64,000 nucleotides of DNA from Quadrisphaera granulorum (GCF_003149145.1 NZ_QGDQ01000014.1:1-64000), one strand, 5' to 3'; counted from the first letter of the stretch, positions 1 through 7,588 are shown. Notes: a model not told the origin generated them from the letters alone. A program made the numbers and translations.

Positions 1-218
1 GGGGGGGGAAAAGAGGGGGGGGGGGGGGGGGGGGGGGAGGCGTCACCGGTGACGATCTCTGGTGCTGCGATTCGCGGGGCTCGGAGAATGTGCCCCTTCG
101 TTGTGACGACGCGACTACTCCCAAAGGGCCGATTCTCCGAGCTCTCCCGGCAGAGCGGAGAACGTCCCGCTCCCGCGCGCTGTGCGGATGGCGCACGCCT
201 GTGCCTGGAGCCTCGTCC
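1..218. other. Poly-G window edge and gene-free leader
   Basis: Positions 1-40 are almost pure G with a few A, which is not protein-coding and looks like a sequencing or assembly edge. At 41-54 there is a perfect 14-bp palindrome (CGTCACCGGTGACG). An inverted repeat pairs 80-89 (CTCGGAGAAT) with 132-141 (ATTCTCCGAG) across a 42-base spacer. I see no convincing gene before the VOC remnant that begins near 219. Confidence 0.6.
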
Positions 219-730
219 GTGAGCGCGGCCTCCGCGTCGAGGGGCTCGCTGCACCACGTCGAGCTCTGGGTGCCCGACCTTGCCCGCGCGGTGCCGCGGC
301 GCTCCCGCGGTGGTCGTGGCTGCTCGGTGAGCTCGGCTACACGCTCTACCAGTCGTGGGAGCGCGGAGCGAGCTACCGGCTCGGGGTCACGTACATCGTG
401 CTGGAGCAGTCGCCAGCGCTGGCGGGTGACCGGCATGAGCGGCTGCGGCCCGGCCTGAACCATCTCGCGTTCCGCGCCGGCACCCGTGAGCAGCTCGACG
501 CGCTCGTCGCTGCCGCTGGTGAGCACGGGTGGCGCCTGCTGTTCGTTGACAAGCACCCCTTCGCCGGCGGTCCTGACTACTGCGCCGGCTACCTCGAGGA
601 CGACGACGGCTTCGAGGTGGAGCTGGTCGCGGAGTCCGAGTCTGACGCCGGGTCCGAGTCTGACGCCGGGTCTGAGTCTGACGCCGGGTCCGCGTGTGAT
701 GCCGTGCCGGAGACCGCGCAGGGCGTTTGA
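219..730 (+). pseudogene. VOC/glyoxalase-like protein, frameshifted
   Basis: Two reading frames together make one vicinal-oxygen-chelate (glyoxalase/bleomycin-resistance fold) protein. The frame of the GTG at 219 (preceded by GGAG at 207-210) gives SLHHVELWVPDLARAV, the usual first beta strand of the family. The rest (SWLLGELGYTLYQSW, then LNHLAFRA and DGFEVELVA) is in the frame one base off. The break lies at about 290-312, so the gene is either a real pseudogene or carries a one-base sequencing error in a GC-rich run. After the family's normal end, a tail of three 18-bp repeats (SESDAG units) follows. This tail lies antisense to the 3' end of the TetR gene. Substrate unknown. Confidence 0.6.
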
Positions 731-1392
731 GTCTGGTCGGGTCGGTAGGCCCGCCAGAACACTTCGACGCCGGTGGCGGCGCGCTCGCGACTGCGCTGTG
801 ACGACGGCGGCGGCTCGCCGAGCATGCCGCGGTCGAGGTCAGCGCCCATGACGAGAAAGGCGAAGTGCTCGGCTGCGATGCTCGGGTTGTCAATGCTGAG
901 TCGGCCGTGTTCGGCGAGTACGGCGAACGTGCCGGTCAGAGCGGTGAGCACGGCCTCGGGGGCGCGGCGGCGGTAGTCGGCGAGCAGCTCGGGGAAGCGC
1001 TCGCCCTCGCGAGCGAGCAGCCGTCGCAGCGGGACGACGGGGCCGGCGAGCACCGTGAGCGCCAGCTCCTCCGCGAGCGCTCCCAGGGGTGCGCGTACGT
1101 CGGGGGCCTCGGCCAGTTCGTGCACGTGGGCGAGCAGCTGGCACGTGAAGCGCTCCGCGGTGTCGAGGGAGCACTCCAGCGCGGCGCGGAACAGCGACGG
1201 CTTGTCGGCGTAGAGGTTGAACACCGTCCGCTTGGCCAGTCCAGCCTTCGCGGCGACCTGCTCGACGGTGGTGGCGTCGTAGCCGTGAGCCAGAAAGCAG
1301 GCCGTCGCGGCGGTCAGCACGCGGTGGCGTGAGCGCGCGGCCCGTGGGTCCTCGCGGCGTGCGTCGTCGTCGTGATCCTTGGTGACCGCCAC
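589..1392 (-). CDS. TetR/AcrR family transcriptional regulator
   Basis: A predicted DNA-binding repressor of 267 residues. The N-terminal helix-turn-helix is typical: TAATACFLAHGYDATTVEQVA followed by KAGLAKRTVFNLYADKPSLF. The C-terminal ligand-binding domain is helical, with the run HFAFLVMGADLDRGML. I chose the GTG at 1392 because GGAGGGAGGG precedes it; the frame is open further upstream. The last ~35 residues are a D/S-rich repeat tail antisense to the VOC gene, probably a non-conserved extension. It is divergent from a DUF998 membrane protein, and a 20-bp dyad sits between them, so it probably represses both itself and that gene. Ligand unknown. Confidence 0.85.
   Translation of the reverse strand: MAVTKDHDDDARREDPRAARSRHRVLTAATACFLAHGYDATTVEQVAAKAGLAKRTVFNLYADKPSLFRAALECSLDTAERFTCQLLAHVHELAEAPDVRAPLGALAEELALTVLAGPVVPLRRLLAREGERFPELLADYRRRAPEAVLTALTGTFAVLAEHGRLSIDNPSIAAEHFAFLVMGADLDRGMLGEPPPSSQRSRERAATGVEVFWRAYRPDQTQTPCAVSGTASHADPASDSDPASDSDPASDSDSATSSTSKPSSSSR
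638..691. repeat. Three tandem 18-bp repeats in overlapping gene tails
   Basis: Three near-identical 18-bp units (GAGTCTGACGCCGGGTCY) lie head to tail. They encode SESDAG repeats at the end of the VOC reading frame. On the other strand they encode repeats of the type SDSDPA at the end of the TetR gene. Expansion of this repeat is the likely reason the two convergent genes overlap. Confidence 0.85.
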
Positions 1393-1457
1393 CAACCCTC
1401 CCTCCGCGTGGAGTCCTGGGACGTGCATCCCGTCGGCGCTACCGTACGACCGGCACT

Positions 1458-1477
1458 CTTGCACTGACCGGTGCAAG
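1458..1477. promoter_or_regulatory. Predicted TetR operator
   Basis: A 20-bp dyad, CTTGCAC-N6-GTGCAAG, has perfect 7-bp arms. It lies 66 bases upstream of the TetR start and 15 bases upstream of the DUF998 gene start, exactly in the divergent promoter region. Size, symmetry and position fit a TetR-family operator; binding by this regulator is inferred. Confidence 0.7.
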
Positions 1478-1492
1478 ATCGTGGGGGGAGAG

Positions 1493-2200
1493 GTGGCGGT
1501 CGTGGCACGGGCAGAACTCGACGGGTCGGCGGCGGTGACGCGCAGCCTGCTGGGCTGGGGCGTGGTGGCAGGACCGTTCTACGTGGTGCTCGGGCTGGCG
1601 CTGGCCCTGACCAGGCCCGGGTTCGAGCTCTCCCACCATGCGCTGTCGCTGCTCATGCTGGGCGAGCACGGATGGTTGCAACGGACCAATCTCGTGCTGA
1701 CCGGGCTGATGGTGCTCGCGGCAGCGCTGGGCGCCGCGCGGGCGCTGCGTGATGGTCGCGGGTTGGCGATCGCGACGACGACGGCGATCTACGGCCTGGC
1801 GTTGCTCGCCAGCGCTGTCGCGCTGCCCGACCCCGCGGCGGGCTTCCCACCCGGATCGGCCGATGTGCCGACAGCGACAACCATCAGCACCCACGGGCTG
1901 CTGCACATCGTCTTCGGGGCGCTCGGGTTCCTGGCGCTGGCGGTGGGGACGTTCGCTGAGGCGACGTGGCGCGCGTCGCTGGGGGAGCGCGGCGCCGCCC
2001 GGCGCTCGCGGCTGCTGGGTGCGGTGGTGCTGGTCGGCTTCCTGGCCGGGGCGGCGCTGGCCCAGCTGGTGATCGGGACGCTGCTGCTCTGGGTGGCCGT
2101 GCTCGCCGGGTTCGCGTGGTTGGCGCTGGCCACCGCGCGCCTGTACGCGCACGTGCCGCACCCGCTGTACGCACGGCGCTCGGCCCCAGCCGCCGGCTGA
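1493..2200 (+). CDS. DUF998-like integral membrane protein
   Basis: A polytopic membrane protein of 235 residues with about six hydrophobic segments, for example LGWGVVAGPFYVVLGLALAL near the start and VVLVGFLAGAALAQLVIGTL near the end. The motif FELSHHALSLLMLGEHGWLQ between the first two segments is typical of DUF998. The start chosen is the GTG at 1493, directly after the G-rich GGGGGGAGAG; an in-frame start further upstream would run through the TetR operator. DUF998 proteins have no established biochemical role. Control by the adjacent TetR protein suggests an inducible membrane function. Confidence 0.75.
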   Translation: MAVVARAELDGSAAVTRSLLGWGVVAGPFYVVLGLALALTRPGFELSHHALSLLMLGEHGWLQRTNLVLTGLMVLAAALGAARALRDGRGLAIATTTAIYGLALLASAVALPDPAAGFPPGSADVPTATTISTHGLLHIVFGALGFLALAVGTFAEATWRASLGERGAARRSRLLGAVVLVGFLAGAALAQLVIGTLLLWVAVLAGFAWLALATARLYAHVPHPLYARRSAPAAG

Positions 2201-2368
2201 GGGCGTCTCACTGCTCTGCGGTGAGCGAGACGCTGCGGACGGGCACCGGAACCGGCAGCGCCGCTGCATCCGGCGGCCCGGGATGAGGTGGGCGCGGGGC
2301 GCCGACCAGCGCGCCGGCCTCGCCCGGGCCGTCGTCCACCTCCCCTGGGTGGATCCGCGCCACTCCCC

Positions 2369-2427
2369 GAATGGCACGGGGTGGCCCTGTGCCAGTAGGA
2401 GTGGCACAGGGCCACCCCGTGCCATTC
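2369..2427. terminator. Long perfect hairpin between convergent genes
   Basis: Two perfect 26-bp arms (2369-2394 and 2402-2427) flank a 7-base loop. The arms are extended by CCCC/GGGG with one bulge. It lies between the convergent DUF998 and Lrp genes, so it could terminate transcription from both sides; no U-tract follows. Two direct copies of an 18-bp unit (2429-2446 and 2451-2468) follow it. A repetitive extragenic palindrome is the alternative reading. Confidence 0.6.
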
Positions 2428-2490
2428 AGGGGCGGGCGGCACGGCGGCCAGGGGCGGGCGGCACGGCGAGAGCGGGCGCGCCAACGCTGC

Positions 2491-2949
2491 CTACGCGGGC
2501 GTGAGGCTCCGGCGGGGGAGCGGGCTCGAGTAGACGACGTTCGTCGTGATGCCGCCGAGCGTCGCCAGCTTGCCGGCGATGCGTTCCAGGTCCCGCATGC
2601 TGCGCGCGAGCACCTTGAGGATGAAGCAGTCGTCACCGGTGACGTGGTGCGCTTCGACCACTTCCGGCAGCACGGCGAGCAGGTCATGGAACGGCTTGTA
2701 GTTGCCGCTCGGGTAGGCCAGCCGCACGAACGCCTGCACGCTGTAACCGAGTGCCTCCGGATCAACCACGGCGGTGTACCCGGTGATGACGCCGAGGTCG
2801 GTGAGCCGACGTAGCCGGTCTGCGGTGGCGCTGGGGGAAAGGTTCACCGCGCGGGCGAGGTCGGCGACGCTCATCCGCCCGTCGCGCTGCAGCACCTCCA
2901 CGACGCCGCGGTCCACGGCATCCAGCGCGATCTGTGGGTTCGACGGCAC
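2491..2949 (-). CDS. Lrp/AsnC family transcriptional regulator
   Basis: A 152-residue regulator of the feast/famine family. The N-terminal winged helix-turn-helix reads LDAVDRGVVEVLQRDGRMSV, then DLARAVNLSPSATADRLRRL. The C-terminal RAM domain has the expected core VTGDDCFILKVLARSMRDLE. I used the GTG at 2949; a TTG at 2991 would add 14 residues. It is divergent from a rhodanese gene, and a 34-bp dyad lies between them. Regulators of this family usually respond to amino acids, so amino-acid or sulfur-dependent control of the rhodanese is a reasonable inference. Confidence 0.88.
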   Translation of the reverse strand: MPSNPQIALDAVDRGVVEVLQRDGRMSVADLARAVNLSPSATADRLRRLTDLGVITGYTAVVDPEALGYSVQAFVRLAYPSGNYKPFHDLLAVLPEVVEAHHVTGDDCFILKVLARSMRDLERIAGKLATLGGITTNVVYSSPLPRRSLTPA

Positions 2950-2968
2950 GAGCGCCAGGATGCCAGCG

Positions 2969-3002
2969 GATCCACGGCACAACGACGCCAATGCCGTGGA
3001 TC
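2969..3002. promoter_or_regulatory. Predicted Lrp operator dyad
   Basis: Perfect 11-bp arms (GATCCACGGCA and TGCCGTGGATC) are separated by 12 bases in the divergent interval between the Lrp-type regulator and the rhodanese. A partial match (TCCACGGCATCC) also occurs inside the regulator's own 5' coding region near 2912. Assignment to this regulator is inferred from position. Confidence 0.65.
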
Positions 3003-3034
3003 ACCCCTGTCCAGCGCAACACCGCGCCGCTTCC

Positions 3035-3481
3035 ATGGACGCCATGACCACCAACTCCACAGCCCGCCCCGCGGTCTCCGCCGTCGACTTCTTCACCGCC
3101 AAGCTCGCCCACCAGACCGACCCGGCCGACCTCGCGCACGCCCGTGCCACCGGCGCCGCACCGCTCGTCGTCGACGTCAGGTCCGCCGCCGGGTGGGCCC
3201 AGGGCCGCATCCCCGGCGCCGTGCACATCCCCCTCGCCGAGCTCACCGAGCGCATCGGCGAGCACGCACCCGACCGCGACGCCGACGTCGTCGTCTACTG
3301 CTGGGGACCCGGCTGCAACGGCAGCACCCGCGCAGCGCTCGCCCTCGCGCTCGCGGGCTACTCGCACGTCAAGGAGCTCATCGGCGGCTACGAGTACTGG
3401 GTGCGCGAAGGCTTCGCCGTCGCCAGCGACGCCGGCCGCACCCGCCACGCACCCGACCCGCTGACCGCCCCCGTCGGCTGA
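3035..3481 (+). CDS. Rhodanese-like domain protein
   Basis: A single-domain sulfurtransferase-type protein of 148 residues. It shows the rhodanese hallmarks: VVDVRSAAGWAQGRIPGAVH (CH2A motif), then the active-site loop YCWGPGCNGSTRAALALA with the catalytic Cys first in the loop, then IGGYEYWVREGF. The ATG at 3035 is followed by another at 3044, and neither has a strong ribosome site. Divergent from an Lrp-type regulator that probably controls it. The family transfers sulfane sulfur; the physiological acceptor cannot be read from the sequence. Confidence 0.85.
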   Translation: MDAMTTNSTARPAVSAVDFFTAKLAHQTDPADLAHARATGAAPLVVDVRSAAGWAQGRIPGAVHIPLAELTERIGEHAPDRDADVVVYCWGPGCNGSTRAALALALAGYSHVKELIGGYEYWVREGFAVASDAGRTRHAPDPLTAPVG

Positions 3482-3497
3482 CCCGCAGGATGAGAGC

Positions 3498-4043
3498 GTG
3501 GCGCGCGACCTGACCTACGAGCACGTCGGCGCCACCCACCCCGCCGACCCCGATTGGCCGCCCGTCGCAGCGCCCGCCGGCTTCCGCCGCCACGAGTCCA
3601 CCACCCTGATCGGGCAGGACGACGACGGCGACGACGCCGTCTGGCGCTCCGCCGCTGACGCCGCGCTCTCGTGGGGAGTCAAGACGCGCAGCGGCTTCAC
3701 GGTCCACCCGTCGCCAGGGCCCGGCGGGGTCACGCTCGGCGAGGAGCTCTGGGTGCACGCCGCGTTCGGTCCGCTGACCGTGCGTGAGCCGGTGCGCGTG
3801 GTCGCTGTCGTCGACACCCCTGACCGCTGCGGGTTTGCGTACGGCACGCTGCGCGGTCACCCCGTCAGCGGCGAGGAGGCCTTCGTCGTCCACCGAGACC
3901 CCGACGGCCGGGTGTGGCTGACGCTGCGCTCGCTCACCCGACCCGCCCCCGGCGGCCTGTGGCGCGCCGCCTTCCCGGTGCTGCTCGTCGCGCAGCTCCT
4001 CTACCGCCGTCGGTACCAGCGCGCTCTGGTCACCTCGCGCTGA
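3498..4043 (+). CDS. DUF1990 family protein
   Basis: 181 residues, matching DUF1990 in length and pattern: N-terminal LTYEHVGATHP, central TLGEELWVHAAFGPL, FAYGTLRGHPVSGEEAF, and the C-terminal VWLTLRSLTRPA. The C terminus has a hydrophobic stretch (FPVLLVAQLLYRRRYQRAL) that could touch the membrane. It starts with GTG 17 bases after the rhodanese stop, so the two may be co-transcribed, and it ends at a strong hairpin. The family has no firmly assigned function. Confidence 0.8.
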   Translation: MARDLTYEHVGATHPADPDWPPVAAPAGFRRHESTTLIGQDDDGDDAVWRSAADAALSWGVKTRSGFTVHPSPGPGGVTLGEELWVHAAFGPLTVREPVRVVAVVDTPDRCGFAYGTLRGHPVSGEEAFVVHRDPDGRVWLTLRSLTRPAPGGLWRAAFPVLLVAQLLYRRRYQRALVTSR

Positions 4044-4097
4044 TCAAGCAGAAGACCCGCACATCCGGGCCGGACGTGCGGGTCTTCTGCATGATCA
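4041..4097. terminator. Strong bidirectional terminator-like hairpin
   Basis: Perfect 15-bp arms (4048-4062 and 4076-4090) surround a 13-base loop. The stem is extended by TGATCA on each side after a one-base A/A mismatch. It overlaps the stop of the DUF1990 gene and lies just before the end of the convergent STAS gene, the right place to end both transcripts. Confidence 0.75.
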
Positions 4098-4119
4098 CCA
4101 ACGGGCCTCGGGGCGCACC

Positions 4120-4752
4120 TCAGGCCGAAGCGGCTCTCGGCACGATCTCAGTTCTCGTCTGCGACGGCGTCCACGCCCTGGACCTCGCCGGGGTCCACGC
4201 GGAGACGGCGTCAGCGAGCCTCGCGTGGAGGCGGACCTCGCCGTCGTCGTCCCCAGCGGTGAGCAGGGTCCGTACGTGGTCGCTCGCCCCGACCACGGCC
4301 GCACGGCCGCCCAGGGCCGTCGTGCGGCGCAGCGTGCTGAGGAGGACGGCGATGCCGTCGTCGTCGGCACGATCGACCCCCGCCGCATCGACCACCACGT
4401 CCGGAGCGGCGGCGGAGGCCGACGCACCGGCGGCCGTGTCGTCCCGCGGACGCCGAGGGGCCCAGGTCTGCAGGAGCGCCCGTTCCAGTGCGGAGCGAAG
4501 GTTCGGACCGGCGCCGTGATCGAGGCGTCCGGTGAGGGTCATGACGCACAGGGCGGGTGCCCGGGCGCCTCGCGAATGGACCTCCACGGCCACCAGCAGC
4601 AGCGATCGGCTGGGTCTGCTCGGGCTGGTGGGGGTGGGCAACGCCGACACGGAGGGGGTGGTGCTCTCGGTGGATGAGGAGGGTCTGGCGGCGTCGGTGG
4701 GGCTGGTCGGCGGGGTGTTCGGGGCGGTGGAGCGGATGACAGACAGGGGCAT
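4120..4752 (-). CDS. STAS-domain protein with Asp replacing the phospho-Ser
   Basis: A 210-residue anti-anti-sigma-type protein. The ATG at 4752 is chosen because AGGAGG lies six bases before it. Residues 1-55 are a Ser/Thr/Pro-rich low-complexity leader; the STAS domain follows (VMTLTGRLDHG, VVVDAAGVDRADDDGIAVLL, TLRRTTALGGRAAVVGAS). Aligned without gaps to its neighbour (IDSAGLGALL), the conserved phosphorylatable Ser is Asp here (ADDDGIAVLL). Known members are regulated by Ser phosphorylation; this one may be locked in a phospho-like state. No anti-sigma kinase gene is nearby. Confidence 0.75.
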   Translation of the reverse strand: MPLSVIRSTAPNTPPTSPTDAARPSSSTESTTPSVSALPTPTSPSRPSRSLLLVAVEVHSRGARAPALCVMTLTGRLDHGAGPNLRSALERALLQTWAPRRPRDDTAAGASASAAAPDVVVDAAGVDRADDDGIAVLLSTLRRTTALGGRAAVVGASDHVRTLLTAGDDDGEVRLHARLADAVSAWTPARSRAWTPSQTRTEIVPRAASA

Positions 4753-4906
4753 CGGGCGCCTCCTCATCGTGCGCTCTGTGCCTGATGGGTGACTTAAGGT
4801 AGTCACAGGAGTCACAGCTGAACAAGGGGCTAACGGCCCTTCCATCAGGCACATCGGGGTGTCGCCGGAGTGGCGCCGACGTGTCGCGCGACACGCCCCG
4901 GCGGCG

Positions 4907-5320
4907 TCAGGCGAGCGCTGCCCTCGGCGCTGCGCTGTGGCCGAATCCGGGGCCGCGGGCGATGGCCTCGGCCAGGGTCGCGTGCAGGGAGACCACGCGG
5001 TTCACGCCGGTCATGGTGAACAGTCGGATGGCCTGCTCGCTGGCGCCGACCAGGGCGAGACGCCCGCCGAGCTTCGTGGTGCGGCGCAGGGTGTTGAGCA
5101 GCGCGCCGAGTCCGGCCGAGTCGATGAACTCGACCGAGGCGAGGTCGACCACCACGTCGGATGCTCCGCCGGTGCCGTCGGCGGGCAGGGCGAGGTCGGT
5201 GGCGGAGCGCAGGCGGGGGACGGAGGCGAGGTCGAGGTCGCCGACCAACGTCATGACGCGCAGCGGCAGTGCGGTTCCGGCACGAGGGTGGTCCTGCAGG
5301 TCGACGTGCAGGTTGCCCAT
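4907..5320 (-). CDS. STAS-domain anti-sigma factor antagonist
   Basis: About 137 residues, a single STAS domain: VMTLVGDLDLASVPRLRSA, VVVDLASVEFIDSAGLGALL, then TLRRTTKLGGRLALVGAS. The motif DSAGL keeps the Ser that anti-sigma kinases phosphorylate in SpoIIAA/RsbV relatives. The ATG at 5320 is used; an in-frame ATG at 5365 gives a longer form and neither start has a clear ribosome site. It is upstream of, and paralogous to, the degenerate STAS gene (154 bases apart), so the pair probably arose by tandem duplication. Confidence 0.82.
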   Translation of the reverse strand: MGNLHVDLQDHPRAGTALPLRVMTLVGDLDLASVPRLRSATDLALPADGTGGASDVVVDLASVEFIDSAGLGALLNTLRRTTKLGGRLALVGASEQAIRLFTMTGVNRVVSLHATLAEAIARGPGFGHSAAPRAALA

Positions 5321-5555
5321 CGTCTCGGGGTGATCGCTGGACGGTGCGGCAGGTGAGCAGCTCATGGACGGACCCGTCAAGGAGGGCGCGTCGAGGAGCA
5401 CGGGCGCGCGAGCCGGCGGTGCAGGAAGTCCCCGGGCCATCCGCACCGGGGCGGACGGGGCTGGAGATCACCCAACGTAGTCCTGTGATCGCGGAGGATC
5501 AAGACCACGGCGGACATACAGGGCAGTCGCGATGTTCCGGACCTAGCCTTGACGG

Positions 5556-6251
5556 ATGGACCTGGGACTGAGCGGCCGCGTGGTGCTGGTGGTCGGGGGC
5601 ACGGGCCTCGTCGGGAGTGCCGTGGTGCAGCGACTGCGCGAGGAGGGGGCGACCGCCGTGGTCGCCTCCCGCTCCACCATTCCCGATGAGCACGGCACGA
5701 GCCTGCGGCTCGACGCTCGCGACGACGCCTCCGCAGCGGCTGCCGTCGACGCCGTGCTCGCTCACCATGGGCGCCTCGACGGCCTCGTGGTGACCGCGGC
5801 GCCCAGCGCGCAGACGCTCGACCCTTCCCGCAACGACGACCCGGCCCAGGTGCTGGAGGCGTTCGACGCCAAGGCCGTCACCTTCCTGCGACTGGCCAAC
5901 GCCGTCCTGCCCGTGATGCGGGAGGCCGGCTACGGGCGCGTGGTCGGCATCAGTGGGCAGAACGCCTTCATCACCAGCAACACGACCGGCGCGGTGCGCA
6001 ACGCGGCGCTCATCGTGATCGCCAAGAACCTCGCCGACGCGGTCGCTGGCAGCGGCATCACCGTCAACACCGTGAGCCCGAGCACTGTCACCCCGACGCC
6101 GGCTGCAGAGGTGGCACCGGGCCGAGGTGGCGAGTCGAGCCCGGACGAGATCGCCGACCTCGTGACGTTCCTGCTCTCGCCGAGGGCGCGCGCCATCTCG
6201 GGGGAGTCGATCACCACCGGTCACCGCGTCCGCGGCGTCGTCTCCTTCTGA
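5556..6251 (+). CDS. SDR-fold protein lacking the catalytic residues
   Basis: A 231-residue short-chain dehydrogenase/reductase homologue. The nucleotide site is present (VLVVGGTGLVGSAVVQRL) and the fold is kept to the end (GITVNTVSPSTV, then LLSPRARAISGES). Aligned to active members by the spacing to GITVN, the YxxxK motif reads GAVRN: Tyr is Gly and Lys is Asn, and the usual catalytic Ser region is ISG. It is therefore unlikely to be a normal oxidoreductase; an NAD(P)-binding regulatory or scaffold role is possible. TAGCCT lies six bases before the ATG, a leaderless arrangement. Confidence 0.75.
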   Translation: MDLGLSGRVVLVVGGTGLVGSAVVQRLREEGATAVVASRSTIPDEHGTSLRLDARDDASAAAAVDAVLAHHGRLDGLVVTAAPSAQTLDPSRNDDPAQVLEAFDAKAVTFLRLANAVLPVMREAGYGRVVGISGQNAFITSNTTGAVRNAALIVIAKNLADAVAGSGITVNTVSPSTVTPTPAAEVAPGRGGESSPDEIADLVTFLLSPRARAISGESITTGHRVRGVVSF

Positions 6252-6340
6252 CCCGGGATCGCGACGACGACGGCGGCGGCGAGGCGTCGCCGCTGTCGCC
6301 ACCTGTTCCTGCAGGTCGACAGCATCGAGAAAATCAGCGT

Positions 6341-7588
6341 GTGCACGGAACGTCAGTCGAGCCAGCAGGCTCGGCATTCACGGTGCGCCCTTTCCGGTGG
6401 CTATGGATCGCGACGCTGTCTGCGCAGGGCGCATCGGCGGTCGCTTCGGTGGCCGTCCCGGTCATCGCTATCAGGACCCTGGAAGCAACGCCCGCCGCCA
6501 TCACGGTGATGGCCACCTCGGCCGCGTGCGTCGGTCTCGTCATGGCGCTCCCCGTCGGCACCTTCGCCGAGTTTCGTCGCAAGCGCCCCCTGCTGGTGGG
6601 TGCGGATGCCGTGCGCTTCTTGGGCTTCGCCTCCCTCACCGTAGGAGCAGTCAGCGGCAGGCTGTCGATGCCCTGGCTCATCGCCGTCCTCTGCCTCAAC
6701 GCGGTGATGCAGATGCTCTTCGGCAGCGCCTCGCTGGCGCACACGAAAGACCTCATGCCCCGTGAGCAGCGCGCTGACGCTCTGGGCAAGCTGCAAAGCG
6801 CCACGTGGATCGCGTTGATCGTGAGTCCGGTGCTCGCTGGCGTGCTCACCGCCTGGGCGCCCGACGTCGTCGTCCTCGGCTGCATTGCTCTGGGCTTCCT
6901 GGGGAGTGCGCTGTCGATCTCGAGGATCCGCCAGCCGGAATCTGCGCCCCCTCGCCGAGAGGCGCACCAACGCCGGCTCGCCGACGTGCTGGAGGGCGTC
7001 ACTTTCTACGTCAGCAACCCCACGCTCCGCCGGCTGCTCCTGTACTGGGTGCTCTTCGCGGGCGCCGTTGCTGCGCTGACGCCTGTCACCCAAGTGTTCT
7101 TCCTGCGCGACCTGGGGTTCTCTGCCGCGCAGTACGGCCTGGCGATGGGCATCCCGTCGATCGCCGCGCTCGGCGGGGCGCTCGCTTCGGCGACGGTGAT
7201 GCGCCGGCTCGGTACGAACCAGGTCATCGTGCTGGGGACGTTCGCGCGGGTGCCCTTCTACTTCCTCTACCCGGTGTTGCCTTCGGGGGAGCTGGGTGTG
7301 GCCCTCGCTGTCGTGGCGTTCTCCGGGGTGCTCTTCCTCTCGGCGCTCATCAACACGTCGCTGTCGACGCTGAGGATCGAGTTGGTGCCCGATCACCTCC
7401 TCGCCCGCAGCAGTTCCACCTGGCTCATGGCCACCGCCGTGGCCGGGCCGGTGGCGATTCCGCTGGTGGGAGCGGTCATGTCGATCGCGTCTCCGCGCGC
7501 AGCCCTCGTCTGTATCGCAGTGATCGTCGTCGTCGCAGCGTTCGTGCTGCCGTTGACGCTTCTGCGGTCACAGACCGAGTCCCGCTGA
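6341..7588 (+). CDS. MFS transporter
   Basis: A 415-residue polytopic membrane protein of the major facilitator superfamily, close to DHA-type drug or metabolite exporters. About twelve hydrophobic segments are visible, with the usual cytoplasmic break in the middle (SRIRQPESAPPRREAHQRRL). The loop between segments 2 and 3 is degenerate (GTFAEFRRKRPLL). It starts with GTG at 6341 with only a weak ribosome site. It lies 89 bases after the SDR gene and upstream of the SAM-IV operon but separated from it by a hairpin, so I see no direct link to sulfur metabolism. Substrate unknown. Confidence 0.85.
   Translation: MHGTSVEPAGSAFTVRPFRWLWIATLSAQGASAVASVAVPVIAIRTLEATPAAITVMATSAACVGLVMALPVGTFAEFRRKRPLLVGADAVRFLGFASLTVGAVSGRLSMPWLIAVLCLNAVMQMLFGSASLAHTKDLMPREQRADALGKLQSATWIALIVSPVLAGVLTAWAPDVVVLGCIALGFLGSALSISRIRQPESAPPRREAHQRRLADVLEGVTFYVSNPTLRRLLLYWVLFAGAVAALTPVTQVFFLRDLGFSAAQYGLAMGIPSIAALGGALASATVMRRLGTNQVIVLGTFARVPFYFLYPVLPSGELGVALAVVAFSGVLFLSALINTSLSTLRIELVPDHLLARSSSTWLMATAVAGPVAIPLVGAVMSIASPRAALVCIAVIVVVAAFVLPLTLLRSQTESR

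Noticed and set aside
1-40. Poly-G run as a biological feature
   Set aside because: A near-homopolymer exactly at the window edge is more likely a sequencing or assembly artefact than a functional element.
4532-4792. A plus-strand 86-residue frame opposite the STAS leader
   Set aside because: It reads smoothly as Gly/Val-rich protein but has no ribosome site or family match; the minus strand has AGGAGG and a frame continuous with a clear STAS domain.
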